Source of the DNA: Acidocella sp.
GTDB taxonomy: Bacteria; Pseudomonadota; Alphaproteobacteria; Acetobacterales; Acetobacteraceae
DNA: 64,000 bases
Direction of reading: 5' to 3'
Assembly (NCBI GenBank): GCA_027308685.1
Contig: DAIDEE010000042.1
Span: 62,001-126,000, forward strand
Every line of letters begins with the position of its first letter. The stretch's first letter is position 1. The position numbers and the translations under genes are program-made. Below, piece after piece: positions 44,304 to 53,830 of this stretch. The notes beneath the pieces are model-generated. The model did not search any database. It saw only the letters and a program-made list of their open reading frames with translations, and had not been told where the DNA came from.

Positions 44304-45697
44304 TTGGCAGCCTGATGCTTTTTATATTGTGCGAGAAAAGTTCCACCTTGCGGTTTCGGCATGTCCCGGTAACGGGTCCAGCCGCCGGCGAGCGGCATTT
44401 TTGAAATCCAGCCGCCTTTGGCAAATACCGGCATTATCCGCAGCGCCATATTGCTGGCAAGCTGATAGAGCACCGGCCGAACCGCCAAAAACTCCCATAT
44501 CCGCAGTGCCCAGGCGGTATGCAAAGGCTCGTAACCTTGCACCCAGGCTTTCGTGCGCCAGCCGCGGATGAGCTTGGGGAGCGGTATCGCCACCGGGCAA
44601 ACCTCCTGGCATTGGCCGTTCAGGGTGCAGGCTCGTGGTAGATCCTGGGATTTTTCCAGACCATCCAAACTTGGCGTAATCACGGAGCCCATGGGGCCGG
44701 GATAGGTGGCACCATAGGCGTGGCCGCCGATCTGGCGGTACACCACGCAATGATTCATGCAGGCGCCGCAGCGCAAGCAGCGCAGCATTTCCGCCAGCCC
44801 TTCGGCCAGCATTGTGGTGCGCCCGGCATCCACCAGCACGATATGAAATTCCTCTGGCCCATCAACATCGCCAGCCCGCTTCGGCCCGGTATGAAACGTT
44901 GTGTACTGCGTGAGCTCAGCGCCGGTGGCGGAACGTACCAGCAAGCGCAGCATGGTCATGGCTTCCACCATGCTGGGCACCAGCTTCTCAATCCCCGCCG
45001 TTACAATATGCACGCGCGGCGGCGTGGTGGTCAGCTCGGCATTGCCTTCATTGGTTACCGTGCAGATGGCGCCAGTATCGGCAATTAAAAAATTAGCACC
45101 CGAGATTCCAACGTCAGCCGCCATGAATTTTTCGCGCAAGTTCCGCCGCGCCGAATTCACCATCTGCTCGACGGTTTCCAGTGCGCCGGGGTCGGTATGG
45201 TGGGCCTTGAACAATTCGCCCACTTGCTCGCGGGTTTTATGCAGAGCCGGCCAGATAATATGCGAGGGCGCCTCCCCGGCGAGCTGAATAATATGTTCGG
45301 CCAGGTCGGTCTCCACCCGCTCAATTCCTGCCGCCTCCAGCGCGTGCGGCAGGCCAATTTCCTCGCCTAGCATCGATTTGGAGCGGGTAACCGATTTAGC
45401 GTTGGCGGCCTTGCAAATACCCACCACAATTTCACAGGCTTCCTGGCCGGTGCGCGCCCAATGAATTTTCGCGCCGGTCTTTTTCGCGTTGGTCTCGAAC
45501 TGGTTGAGGTAATATTCCATGTTGGCGATAACATGGTCTTTAATGTCACGGCCCAATTCACGCGCTTTGGCAAATTCCGGCCAGGCGGCAATGGCGGCGG
45601 TGCGTTTGCTGCGCGCGGTGTTGGTGGTGCGGTCAATAGCGATTTTTAAGGTGGCGTCCGCAAGTGCCGCCGTAACCCGGCCTTGAAACGCATTCAT
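44300..45697 (-). CDS. lutB: L-lactate utilization iron-sulfur protein LutB
   Basis: 465 residues: an N-terminal LUD domain (about 60-300; GISGANFLIADTGAICTVTNEGNA) and two [4Fe-4S] ferredoxin motifs, CLRCGACMNHC near 310-320 and CTLNGQCQEVCP near 360-371. The C-terminal DUF3390-like tail has basic residues. It is the central subunit of the lactate oxidation complex and overlaps both lutC and lutA by 4 bp. Confidence 0.95.
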   Translation of the reverse strand: MNAFQGRVTAALADATLKIAIDRTTNTARSKRTAAIAAWPEFAKARELGRDIKDHVIANMEYYLNQFETNAKKTGAKIHWARTGQEACEIVVGICKAANAKSVTRSKSMLGEEIGLPHALEAAGIERVETDLAEHIIQLAGEAPSHIIWPALHKTREQVGELFKAHHTDPGALETVEQMVNSARRNLREKFMAADVGISGANFLIADTGAICTVTNEGNAELTTTPPRVHIVTAGIEKLVPSMVEAMTMLRLLVRSATGAELTQYTTFHTGPKRAGDVDGPEEFHIVLVDAGRTTMLAEGLAEMLRCLRCGACMNHCVVYRQIGGHAYGATYPGPMGSVITPSLDGLEKSQDLPRACTLNGQCQEVCPVAIPLPKLIRGWRTKAWVQGYEPLHTAWALRIWEFLAVRPVLYQLASNMALRIMPVFAKGGWISKMPLAGGWTRYRDMPKPQGGTFLAQYKKHQAAK

Positions 45698-46458
45698 GCG
45701 GTTTCTCCAATGGCGGGGCCATCACCCATTCCGGCCAGAATTTCGGCGGTATGAAAGGCCCGTACCTTTGAGCCGTCGCGGTGTAACTTGCCTGCCATAT
45801 TCATCAGGCAACCTAAATCGCCACCTAGCAGCAATGCGGCACCGGTGGCGTTAATGGCGGCGGCTTTTTCACCCACAATGGCGTTTGAGATATCGGGATA
45901 TTTCACGCAGAATGTGCCGCCAAATCCGCAACAAACATTTGCCCCTTCCAGCGGCAGCAGCTCCAAACCCGTCACGTCGGCCAGCATTTTCCGCGGCTGT
46001 GCCTGAACGTTCAAACTGCGCAAGCCGCTGCAGCTATCATGATACGTGGCGGTCGTCGCATAGCTGACATCTTTCGGACGCCATCCCCATAGGTCGCTCA
46101 TGTAGCTCAGTAGCTCGTATGTCCGGTTTGCGAGGTCAACCGCCTTGGCGTGCCAGACCGGATCGGCTTCGAATAAATCCGGATAGTCTTTTTTGATGGT
46201 CGCGGCACACGACCCGGAAGGCACCACCACATGGTCGAACCCGGCCAATAATTTGATATTCTGCTTGGCTATCTTGCGCGTACCATCCTGGTCGCCGGAA
46301 TTAAGTGCCGGTTGGCCGCAGCAGGTCTGCCCCATCGGCACTTCCACGACGCAATTGACCTGTTCCAGCAAAGCCAAAGCAGCAAAGCCAATCTGCGGCC
46401 GCATCGCATCAACCAGGCAGGTGGCAAACAGCGCAACGCGCGGCGGATTATTTTTCAT
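45694..46458 (-). CDS. lutA: L-lactate utilization protein LutA
   Basis: 254 residues with two CCG domains: CLVDAMRPQIG with GQTCCGQPALNSGD (about 14-55) and CSGLRSLNVQ with NVCCGFGGTFC (about 140-185). These cysteine-rich domains bind clusters in heterodisulfide-reductase-like proteins. First subunit of LutABC. It overlaps the MFS gene stop upstream by 11 bp and the lutB start by 4 bp. Confidence 0.95.
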   Translation of the reverse strand: MKNNPPRVALFATCLVDAMRPQIGFAALALLEQVNCVVEVPMGQTCCGQPALNSGDQDGTRKIAKQNIKLLAGFDHVVVPSGSCAATIKKDYPDLFEADPVWHAKAVDLANRTYELLSYMSDLWGWRPKDVSYATTATYHDSCSGLRSLNVQAQPRKMLADVTGLELLPLEGANVCCGFGGTFCVKYPDISNAIVGEKAAAINATGAALLLGGDLGCLMNMAGKLHRDGSKVRAFHTAEILAGMGDGPAIGETA

Positions 46459-47686
46459 AGGCTTCCAATCGCTCCATGTCCCGCAAACTGGGAAATAATT
46501 TCATCCATAATAGCGCTACGGCCATACTGCCAATACCGCCCAATACCACGGCGGGCACAGCGCCCAGCAGGGCTGCCGTAAAGCCGCTTTCAAACTCGCC
46601 CAAATTATTTGAAGCGCCAATGAACAGGTAATTCACAGCACCCACTCGGCCGCGCATAGCGTCGGGCGTCTGCAACTGCACCAGCGAGGTCCGGATGATC
46701 ACGCTGACCGTGTCGGAGGCACCCATAATGAACAACGCCGCCAGCGAGAGCACGAAATAGTGCGAAACGCCAAAAATCGTAGTCGCCAGGCCAAATATCA
46801 TCACCGCCTGAAACATCCGCAGTCCCACCCGGTGCTCCATGGCGTGACGCGCGACCCAGATGGTCATCAGTAATGAGCCAATGGCAGGTGCGCCGCGCAA
46901 AATGCCCAATCCCCAAGGGCCGGTGTGCAAAATATCGCGGGCATAAATTGGCAGCAAAGCAGTGGCGCCCCCCAGCAGCACCGCAAATAAATCGAGCGAA
47001 ATGGTCCCGAGAATTGCCGGGTTCTTCCACACAAACCCTACGCCTGCGAAAAGGGAAGCAAAGGTAGGCGGCTCTTTTGCAACGGCCGGCCGGTCCATTA
47101 GGATCAAGCCATTCAACACGGTGGCCAGCAGCCAAAGGGCAGCCATCAGCGCATAAGGCAATACCGGGCTCATGGCATAGGCGAAACCGCCGATGGCGGG
47201 GCCTATAATGGTGGCAGTCTGGAACGCCCCGTTGGAGATGGCCGTGCCTTTTTGCAGCATTCCCTGGGGTACCACGCCCGGAAGCAATGCCGCGCTGGCC
47301 GGGCTGCCAAAGGCGCGTGACCCTCCGAGCACCACAACCGCCGCGAAAATCTCACCAACGGTCAACCAGCCGGCAAACGTACCCCAGGCCAGGAATATCG
47401 CGGCCATCGCTTCGGCAATCTGGCATAATTGCAAAACCAATTTACGCTCATAACGGTCCACGGCGTGGCCGCCGATGAAGGTAAGTGCCGCCATGGGGAT
47501 GAATTGTGCAACGCCGATCAAGCCCAAATCTAAGGCGCTGCTGGTCATGGCATAGATCTGCCACCCCATTGCAACGGCGCCCATTTGAAAGGCCATCGAG
47601 GAAAAGCCACGCCCAAGGGCGAGATAAACAAACGGGGTGTGGCGGAGCAGGGTGCGGGCGCTACCAGCGATGATCTCAGAGGGCAT
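46448..47686 (-). CDS. MFS transporter (EntS-like exporter family)
   Basis: 412 residues, about 11-12 membrane helices. MFS loop GGHAVDRYERKLVLQ near 72-86 and ALGRGFSSMAFQMGAVAMGWQIY near 22-45, resembling the enterobactin exporter/DHA3 group. It overlaps lutA by 11 bp, so it heads the lut transcription unit. The physiological link to lactate utilisation is unclear; it may export an acid or simply share the promoter. The start ATG 47686 is the only good one. Confidence 0.85.
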   Translation of the reverse strand: MPSEIIAGSARTLLRHTPFVYLALGRGFSSMAFQMGAVAMGWQIYAMTSSALDLGLIGVAQFIPMAALTFIGGHAVDRYERKLVLQLCQIAEAMAAIFLAWGTFAGWLTVGEIFAAVVVLGGSRAFGSPASAALLPGVVPQGMLQKGTAISNGAFQTATIIGPAIGGFAYAMSPVLPYALMAALWLLATVLNGLILMDRPAVAKEPPTFASLFAGVGFVWKNPAILGTISLDLFAVLLGGATALLPIYARDILHTGPWGLGILRGAPAIGSLLMTIWVARHAMEHRVGLRMFQAVMIFGLATTIFGVSHYFVLSLAALFIMGASDTVSVIIRTSLVQLQTPDAMRGRVGAVNYLFIGASNNLGEFESGFTAALLGAVPAVVLGGIGSMAVALLWMKLFPSLRDMERLEAYEK

Positions 47687-47811
47687 GAACCCGGCTATAG
47701 CATGCTCAACGTAAACCGCCGCAAGGGCTCGCCCGGAAACCGGCCATGCCTGTCATGGCGCTGAAATGGCCGGTCCCTGTCAGTCGGCCGGCTTACCGGC
47801 CGTTAGGCGGA

Positions 47812-48090
47812 TCAATCCTCGTCATCTTCGTCGTGGCGATCGTGGTGATAATACCCGTTATCGTAATACGAGGGGCGTGGGTAATAGGACTGCTGGGGCG
47901 CATAATATACCGGCGGCGGTGGCGGGCGATAATAAACCGGCGGGGGTGCATAATACGCCGGGGGGGCGATGCCGATTGTAAACCCAAACCCGCCGCGGCC
48001 GTAGTCGTCGTCATCGGCTTTCGCGGTATGGCCGAGGCCAAGCGTGACACCCGCAAGCACCGCAGCATAAACAACATATTTGAAGCGCAT
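47812..48090 (-). CDS. small secreted Pro/Tyr-rich protein
   Basis: 92 residues from ATG 48090 (GGAGAG upstream); the longer frame adds 24 non-signal residues. Signal peptide of about 25 residues ending HTAKA. The mature part has a DDDD stretch, then PPAYYAPPPVYYRPPPPPVYYAP repeats (broken here by definition) and an acidic/His tail. It looks like a small cell-envelope protein. A 7-bp GC hairpin lies just after the stop (47785-47802). Function unknown. Confidence 0.7.
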   Translation of the reverse strand: MRFKYVVYAAVLAGVTLGLGHTAKADDDDYGRGGFGFTIGIAPPAYYAPPPVYYRPPPPPVYYAPQQSYYPRPSYYDNGYYHHDRHDEDDED

Positions 48091-48302
48091 ATAAAACTCT
48101 CCATCACAACGTGCCCGGGGCTGGTTGGTAGGGGCCCACAGTCGTTGAATGAAATCTAGCACCGGAAGATGGCAATTTTAGGGGGCAAGGGAGATGGGAA
48201 TTTTATATAAAATCAAGCTATATCAATATGTTTCAAGAATATCCGCCATAATGGCGCCGCAAATGCCATCTTCACGCGCTGCGCCAAAGTTCAAACTATT
48301 TG

Positions 48303-49058
48303 TCAGTCGATGGCCAAGGCTTGTGCGATCGGCGCTGCCAGCAAGGCTTCCTCCTTCAAGTCAACGCCCGTCAGTTTGCGGCGCAATGACTCCCGCATCA
48401 GCCAGGCTAGCGTATCGGCAGCAACCTCGTAGGATAGTCCGCCTTTGCCGTGGATGTTGGAGATACAGTTACGCGCTGAGTCCCTGGTGCCGCGCTTGGG
48501 ATTGTAGGTGAGATAAATTCCCAGGCTTTCCGCCACACTCAACCCCGGCCGCTCACCGATCAACATAACGCATAGCTTTGCCCCCAGCCGTTCTCCGATA
48601 TCATCGCCAATCGCCACCCGTCCTTGCGTGGCAATCACTACCGGGGCGATTTTCAGATCATGCAGCCGGGTCAATGCCGCTTTCAGCATCGGCACGGCAT
48701 TCAGTGAAACCGCCGTGGCCGACAGCCCATCGGCGATCACAAACACCGCGTCATAATCCCCCGGCTCCAGCAATGCCTCACAATCCAGGTGCAATTGCCG
48801 CCCCAAGTCAGGCCGACGCAGGTAAATCTCTCTCGAGTCTGCGGCACTTCGCACCTCGATCACCTCGCCCTGAATGGCAGCCTTCAGGGGCGCGGTATCC
48901 AACCTGGTATGCACGGCGTCGCGTGCTTTGGCGTGTGCCAGTTGGAATTCCAGCACATCCTTGATCGGCATGGCATCACCCACCCGCCCTAGGCCAATGC
49001 GGGCGCGTGTCGTGGCTCGCAGTTTTGACCAGGGGTCGAGTTCAGGCGGCAGCGGCAC
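48303..49058 (-). CDS. eutC: ethanolamine ammonia-lyase light chain EutC
   Basis: 251 residues starting at GTG 49058, overlapping eutB by 17 bp. Conserved parts: EVRSAADSREIYLRRPDLGRQL near 68-89, VFVIADGLSATAVSLNAVPML near 105-125, MLIGERPGLSVAESLGIYLTYNP near 165-187 and RNCISNIHGKGG near 197-208. It lacks the N-terminal encapsulation peptide of microcompartment versions. Subunit of the adenosylcobalamin-dependent enzyme that makes acetaldehyde and ammonia from ethanolamine. Confidence 0.95.
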   Translation of the reverse strand: MPLPPELDPWSKLRATTRARIGLGRVGDAMPIKDVLEFQLAHAKARDAVHTRLDTAPLKAAIQGEVIEVRSAADSREIYLRRPDLGRQLHLDCEALLEPGDYDAVFVIADGLSATAVSLNAVPMLKAALTRLHDLKIAPVVIATQGRVAIGDDIGERLGAKLCVMLIGERPGLSVAESLGIYLTYNPKRGTRDSARNCISNIHGKGGLSYEVAADTLAWLMRESLRRKLTGVDLKEEALLAAPIAQALAID

Positions 49059-50445
49059 TGATCAGCCTTTGTAACATCTTATTTTGTGGCCCGGCCATGC
49101 GCATCCGCCCGGCACGGTCCACCATGTCCATTTTTTCCAGCCAGATTTCAAATTCAGGTGCCGGTTTTACCCCGAAGGTCGAGCGTAGATACAGCAAATC
49201 ATGGTAGGAGAGGCTCTGGTAATTCAGCATCACATCATCGGCGCCCGGCACGGTGATGACGAAGGTTACGCCCGCCGCCGTGAGCAGCGTCATCAATGTG
49301 TCCATGTCATCCTGGTCGGCCTCGGCGTGGTTGGTGTAGCAAACGTCGCAGCCCATCGGCACGCCCAGCAGCTTGCCGCAAAAATGATCCTCCAGCCCGG
49401 CCCGAATGATCTGCTTGCCATCGTAGAGGTATTCCGGCCCGATGAACCCCACCACCGTATTGACCAGCAGCGGTTTGAACGCCCGCGCCACCGCGTAGGC
49501 CCGCGCCTCGATGGTCTGCTGGTCAATCCCGAAATGCGCCTCGGCGCTCAACGCCGCGCCTTGGCCGGTCTCAAAATACATCACATCCTGGCCGGCAGTT
49601 CCGCGCCCCAGCGCCAGCGCCGCCGCGCGGGCCTCCTGCAAGATGCCCAGGTTAATGCCGAATCCGGCGTTGGCAGCCTCAGACCCGGCGATCGACTGAA
49701 ACACCAAATCCATCGCCCCACCGCGGTTCATCACCTCGATGGCATTGGTCACATGGGTCAGTACGCAGGTTTGGGTGGGAATTTCATAGCGCTGCCGCAG
49801 GCCATCCAGCATCTCCAGCAGCGCCAGACAATTCGGCACATTATCCGTGGCGGGGTTAATGCCGATCACGGCATCGCCAGTCCCATAAAGTAGCCCATCG
49901 AGCGTGGAAGCCGCGATGCCGCGCAAATCATCGGTGGGGTGGTTGGGCTGCAACCTCGTAGCAAGCCGCCCCGGCAGCCCCAGCGTGTTACGAAACTTCG
50001 TTATCACCTCGCATTTGCGTGCCACCGCGATCAAATCCTGGTTGCGCATCAGCTTGCAAACCGCCGCCACCATCTCGGGCGTCAGCCCTGGGGCTAAAGC
50101 CCGCAAGGCCACCGAGTCCGCCTCATACCCCAGCAACCAATCCCTCAAGCCGCCCACCGTGAGGTGCGAAACCGGCGCAAACGCCTCAGCATCATGGCTG
50201 TCCAGAACCAGCCGCGTGACTTCATCGGCCTCGTAGGGGATCAGCGCCTCGTTCAGGAAGGTGGTCAGCGGCAAATCCGCCAGCACAGCCCGCGCCGCCA
50301 CCCGCTGTGCATCGCTCTCCGCCGCTAGCCCAGCCAGTTCATCGCCCGACCGCCGCGCCGAGGCGCAGGCCAGAACCGACTTTAAATCATCAAACCGGTA
50401 GGTCTCGCCCCCGAAACTCGTTGCATATCGTGCCATAGAAGCCAT
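49042..50445 (-). CDS. eutB: ethanolamine ammonia-lyase heavy chain EutB
   Basis: 467 residues from ATG 50445 (AAAGGG upstream). TIM-barrel active-site regions: GDAVIGINPATDNV near 190-203, GCVLTH-equivalent TCVLTHVTNAIE near 225-236, FETGQGAALSAEAHFGIDQQTIEAR near 295-319 and VNTVVGFIGPEYLYDGKQIIRAGLEDHFCGKL near 333-364. It binds cobalamin with EutC. No eutA, acetaldehyde dehydrogenase or shell protein is adjacent, so this is the simple, non-microcompartment form. It is divergent from trpB with an 85-bp gap. Confidence 0.96.
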   Translation of the reverse strand: MASMARYATSFGGETYRFDDLKSVLACASARRSGDELAGLAAESDAQRVAARAVLADLPLTTFLNEALIPYEADEVTRLVLDSHDAEAFAPVSHLTVGGLRDWLLGYEADSVALRALAPGLTPEMVAAVCKLMRNQDLIAVARKCEVITKFRNTLGLPGRLATRLQPNHPTDDLRGIAASTLDGLLYGTGDAVIGINPATDNVPNCLALLEMLDGLRQRYEIPTQTCVLTHVTNAIEVMNRGGAMDLVFQSIAGSEAANAGFGINLGILQEARAAALALGRGTAGQDVMYFETGQGAALSAEAHFGIDQQTIEARAYAVARAFKPLLVNTVVGFIGPEYLYDGKQIIRAGLEDHFCGKLLGVPMGCDVCYTNHAEADQDDMDTLMTLLTAAGVTFVITVPGADDVMLNYQSLSYHDLLYLRSTFGVKPAPEFEIWLEKMDMVDRAGRMRMAGPQNKMLQRLISAAAA

Positions 50446-50530
50446 TGAACATCGCCCTTTCCCGCGACGCAACATAAATTAGCGGCAAGAAGGTGAGATT
50501 GGCCTGACCAATGGCCTTTATCCCGCCGTT

Positions 50531-51769
50531 ATGCTGCGCTATGCCGAGGGGATGAATGAGATACTCAAAAACTCGCTGCGTTCCGGGCCGGATGGCCGGG
50601 GGCGTTTTGGCGAATTCGGTGGCCGGTTTGTGGCTGAAACTTTGATGCCACTGATTTTGGAGCTGGAGACGGCCTACGAGGCTGCCAAGGCTGACCCGAG
50701 CTTCCAGGCCGAGATCGACTATTATTTGAAGCACTATGTCGGGCGCCCCAGCGCCCTTTGGTTCGCTGAACGGCTGACCAGGCATCTGGGCGGCGCCAAA
50801 ATATATTTTAAGCGTGATGAGCTGAACCATACCGGCGCCCATAAAATCAATAATTGCATTGGTCAGATTTTACTGGCCCGCCGGATGGGAAAAACCCGCA
50901 TTATCGCCGAAACCGGCGCCGGCCAGCACGGCGTGGCAACCGCTACCGTCTGTGCACTGTTTGGCCTGCCTTGCACCATTTACATGGGCGCTGTGGATGT
51001 TGAGCGTCAGAAGCCCAACGTATTTCGCATGAAGCTGTTGGGGGCTGAAATTGTTCCGGTGAAATCCGGGGCAGGGACCCTTAAGGACGCGATGAACGAT
51101 GCGATGCGCGATTGGGTCGCCAACGTGCAGGACACGTTTTACATCATCGGCACGGCTGCGGGTCCGCACCCGTACCCGGCCATGGTGCGCGATTTCCAAT
51201 GCGTGATCGGCGAGGAAACCAAGTGGCAATTGCAGGAAGCTGAAGGCCGTTTGCCAGACATTTGCATAGCCGCCATCGGTGGCGGTTCCAATGCCATCGG
51301 GCTGTTCCATCCATTTCTCGATGATGCGTCGGTACGCTTGATCGGCGTGGAAGCGGCAGGACACGGGTTGGATTCTGGTGAACATGCGGCGTCACTCTCG
51401 CGAGGGCGGCCTGGCGTTCTGCATGGCAACCGTACCTATTTGTTGCAGAACGAGGATGGGCAAATCCTCGAAGCCCATTCAATTTCAGCCGGGTTGGATT
51501 ATCCTGGTATCGGACCAGAACATTCATGGCTGCATGATATCGGCCGGGTGGAATATGTCTCGATCACTGATGACGAAGCATTGACGGCGTTTCAGTTGTG
51601 TACACGCACTGAGGGTATTATTCCGGCCTTGGAGCCAGCCCACGCGCTGGCTTATGTCATGAAGCTGGCACCGACGCTACCTGTTGATAAAATTATCGTG
51701 ATGAATCTCTGTGGTCGCGGTGATAAGGATATTTTCACCGTCGCCGAACATCTTGGTTTCAAACTATGA
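50531..51769 (+). CDS. trpB: tryptophan synthase beta chain
   Basis: 412 residues. [21 protein letters not shown] near 26-46, the PLP lysine K105 in [10 protein letters not shown], and the phosphate loop GGGSNAIG near 252-259. It condenses indole with serine. ATG 50552 (MNEILKNSL) is also possible but its GAGGGG is too close; neither start has an ideal ribosome-binding site. It overlaps trpA by 4 bp. trpF, often upstream, is missing here. Confidence 0.96.
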   Translation: MLRYAEGMNEILKNSLRSGPDGRGRFGEFGGRFVAETLMPLILELETAYEAAKADPSFQAEIDYYLKHYVGRPSALWFAERLTRHLGGAKIYFKRDELNHTGAHKINNCIGQILLARRMGKTRIIAETGAGQHGVATATVCALFGLPCTIYMGAVDVERQKPNVFRMKLLGAEIVPVKSGAGTLKDAMNDAMRDWVANVQDTFYIIGTAAGPHPYPAMVRDFQCVIGEETKWQLQEAEGRLPDICIAAIGGGSNAIGLFHPFLDDASVRLIGVEAAGHGLDSGEHAASLSRGRPGVLHGNRTYLLQNEDGQILEAHSISAGLDYPGIGPEHSWLHDIGRVEYVSITDDEALTAFQLCTRTEGIIPALEPAHALAYVMKLAPTLPVDKIIVMNLCGRGDKDIFTVAEHLGFKL

Positions 51770-52569
51770 GCCGTATTGCTGGCGTTTTTGAAAATTTACG
51801 GTCTCAGGGCCGCGCTGCCCTGATTCCTTTCGTGGAAGCCTTCGACCCGGACCGTGATACCTCGCTCGCCTTGCTTACCGGCATGGCGGCAAATGGCGCG
51901 GACATCATCGAAATCGGCGTCCCCTTCACCGACCCGATGGCCGATGGCCCCATCATCCAGGCGGCCGGTCGGCGGGCCTTGAATGCCGGTGCCAGCCTGC
52001 GCGGGGTGCTCGGGATTGTCCGTGAATTCCGCCACGGTAATGATAAAACCCCGCTGGTGTTGATGGGATATCTCAATCCTATCCTTTCATACGGTGTGGC
52101 AGCTTTCGCCCACGATGCGGCGCAAGCGGGTGTCGATGGTTTAATCGTGGTCGATTTACCTACCGAAGAAGCCGACCTACTGCTGCCGGAAGCCGCCGCG
52201 CATGGGTTGGATTTCATCCGGCTGATCGCGCCCACCACGTCGGACGAGCGTTTGCCGAAAGTTTTGGCCGGGTCATCAGGGTTTGTCTATTACGTCAGCA
52301 TCACCGGCATCACCGGCACCCGTACCGCGTCGGCGGAAGATTTAGCCCGCGATATCCCGCGCATCCGCCGCGCCACTGATCTGCCAATCGCGGTCGGCTT
52401 TGGCGTGCGCACCCCCGAGCAAGCCGCAACAGTCGCAAAATATGCCGATGCGGCGATCGTGGCATCGGTCTTGATCGAAAAGCTTACCAACACCAACATT
52501 GCCACAGTGCTCGCTGATGTTGCAGCCCTCGCCAGCGGGATTCACCACGCCACAAAAGCTGCTGCTTAA
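51766..52569 (+). CDS. trpA: tryptophan synthase alpha chain
   Basis: 267 residues. Catalytic E49 ([11 protein letters not shown]) and D60 ([10 protein letters not shown]) are present, and [18 protein letters not shown] lies near 168-185. It cleaves indole-3-glycerol phosphate and passes indole to TrpB. The N-terminal motif reads [12 protein letters not shown] where most homologues have an A-G-DP pattern, a small oddity near the active-site entrance. It overlaps trpB by 4 bp. Confidence 0.96.
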   Translation: MSRIAGVFENLRSQGRAALIPFVEAFDPDRDTSLALLTGMAANGADIIEIGVPFTDPMADGPIIQAAGRRALNAGASLRGVLGIVREFRHGNDKTPLVLMGYLNPILSYGVAAFAHDAAQAGVDGLIVVDLPTEEADLLLPEAAAHGLDFIRLIAPTTSDERLPKVLAGSSGFVYYVSITGITGTRTASAEDLARDIPRIRRATDLPIAVGFGVRTPEQAATVAKYADAAIVASVLIEKLTNTNIATVLADVAALASGIHHATKAAA

Positions 52570-52584
52570 TTGAGGGGAGACTCA

Positions 52585-52617
52585 AGCTGATATCATGCCA
52601 GCTGCATGATATCAGCT
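52585..52617. terminator. 14-bp perfect hairpin after trpA
   Basis: AGCTGATATCATGC at 52585-52598 and GCATGATATCAGCT at 52604-52617 around a 5-nt loop. A smaller TTGAG/CTCAA hairpin lies immediately before it (52570-52585). It lies between convergent trpA and the lipoprotein gene. There is no T-run, so it may act as an mRNA-end stabiliser rather than a classical terminator. Confidence 0.55.
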
Positions 52618-52638
52618 CACGCTCGTTAAGTTGTGCTA

Positions 52639-52872
52639 TTATGGGTGGCTGTAGCCACCGCCGCCACCACCACCAGGGCCGTGGTCACTATCGCCATCAC
52701 CACCGCCATAGCCACCGGGGCCGCGGTCGCCACCATAGCCGGGCCCATGATCCGAATATCCGCCGCCACCACCGCCATTGTAATAGTCATGTCCGTAGTA
52801 ACCGGGGTAATAACAACCGGCGAGCGCCAGTGTGAAGATAGCCAGCGTAACTGGCACCAATATTTTTTTCAT
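52639..52872 (-). CDS. small Gly-rich lipoprotein
   Basis: 77 residues from ATG 52872 (AGGAG upstream). MKKILVPVTLAIFTLALAGC gives a lipoprotein signal peptide with lipobox LAGC at 17-20. The mature part is Gly/Tyr/Asp/His-rich (YGHDYYN, then several GG runs with SDHGPG repeats). Envelope-associated; function unknown. Composition is similar in spirit to the Pro/Tyr-rich protein at 47812. Confidence 0.75.
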   Translation of the reverse strand: MKKILVPVTLAIFTLALAGCYYPGYYGHDYYNGGGGGGYSDHGPGYGGDRGPGGYGGGDGDSDHGPGGGGGGGYSHP

Positions 52873-52982
52873 CTCGGAAACTCCTGAAACCAAGTATCCT
52901 CTACGTGGTGTGTCCAGCGAGCGCACCGCATGAAAAGCAGATTAAGCCTTGGTAACGAGCGTACGATCGTTTTTGGTTTATG

Positions 52983-53744
52983 CTAGCGCTTGCCCCAACA
53001 AACAAAATGCGGATTTTCAAATCCTGGTTTGCCATATTTCATCGGCGCCCCATCCATCGTAAGCACGCAGCCGCCAGCAGCTTCCAGTACCGCCTGCGGC
53101 GCGGCAGTGTCCCATTCCATCGTGCGGCCCAGGCGCGGATAAAAATCCGCTTTACCTTCCGCGAGATAACAAAATTTCAGTGCCGAACCGATATTTGTTA
53201 CGGAAGCAATATTAAATTGCGACAGATAAGCCGCCAACTCTGGATCATCTTTGTAATGACGCGATGCCATAATCGTCAGCCCTGCGGGCGGTGCCGCCCG
53301 GGCCGCAATCGGGTGTGTACCTTGCGGCGATTTCTTCCAGGCACCCACACCCACAATACCATAATAAACCTCGTGCGTGGCAGGCGAGGCCACTGCCGCC
53401 AGCACCACCTTGCCGTTCCGCACCAGCCCGATGTTCACCGCGTATTCGGGCCGCCCGGCAGCAAATTCGCGGGTGCCGTCCAGCTGGTCCACCAGCCAAT
53501 ACTCATCACCTGCATGAATGACTTTCCCCGCCGCAACCTCTTCCTCGGCAATCACCGGAATCTGTGGCGTGGTCGCCCGCAGCCCTTCGGTAATCACCCG
53601 CTCGGCCCGCATATCGGCCAGGGTGACGGGCGTGGTGTCGTCCTTGCTCTGTACGGTGAAGCCGGCATCCCGTACGGCGAGAATTTCAACAGCAGCGGCT
53701 TCCACCAGCCGAACCGCACGTTCAACGAGTATATGATTATCCAT
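52983..53744 (-). CDS. cysQ: 3'(2'),5'-bisphosphate nucleotidase CysQ
   Basis: 253 residues from ATG 53744; the extra 23 codons upstream are non-family. Inositol-monophosphatase fold: metal residues in AEEE near 66-69, WLVDQLDGTREF near 83-94 (D86, D89, with Gln where Pro is usual), and EWDTAAPQAVLEAAGG near 212-227. It removes the 3' phosphate of PAP/PAPS from sulfate assimilation. It is divergent from pepA with an 86-bp shared promoter region. Confidence 0.9.
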   Translation of the reverse strand: MDNHILVERAVRLVEAAAVEILAVRDAGFTVQSKDDTTPVTLADMRAERVITEGLRATTPQIPVIAEEEVAAGKVIHAGDEYWLVDQLDGTREFAAGRPEYAVNIGLVRNGKVVLAAVASPATHEVYYGIVGVGAWKKSPQGTHPIAARAAPPAGLTIMASRHYKDDPELAAYLSQFNIASVTNIGSALKFCYLAEGKADFYPRLGRTMEWDTAAPQAVLEAAGGCVLTMDGAPMKYGKPGFENPHFVCWGKR

Positions 53745-53830
53745 GCCAGGCAGATAGCCTTGGAACCCACCCCTCGCCAAGTGCCGCTGCCCTGTTATGG
53801 TGAGGCCAGCCAAACCAGATGGAGTTTTTG

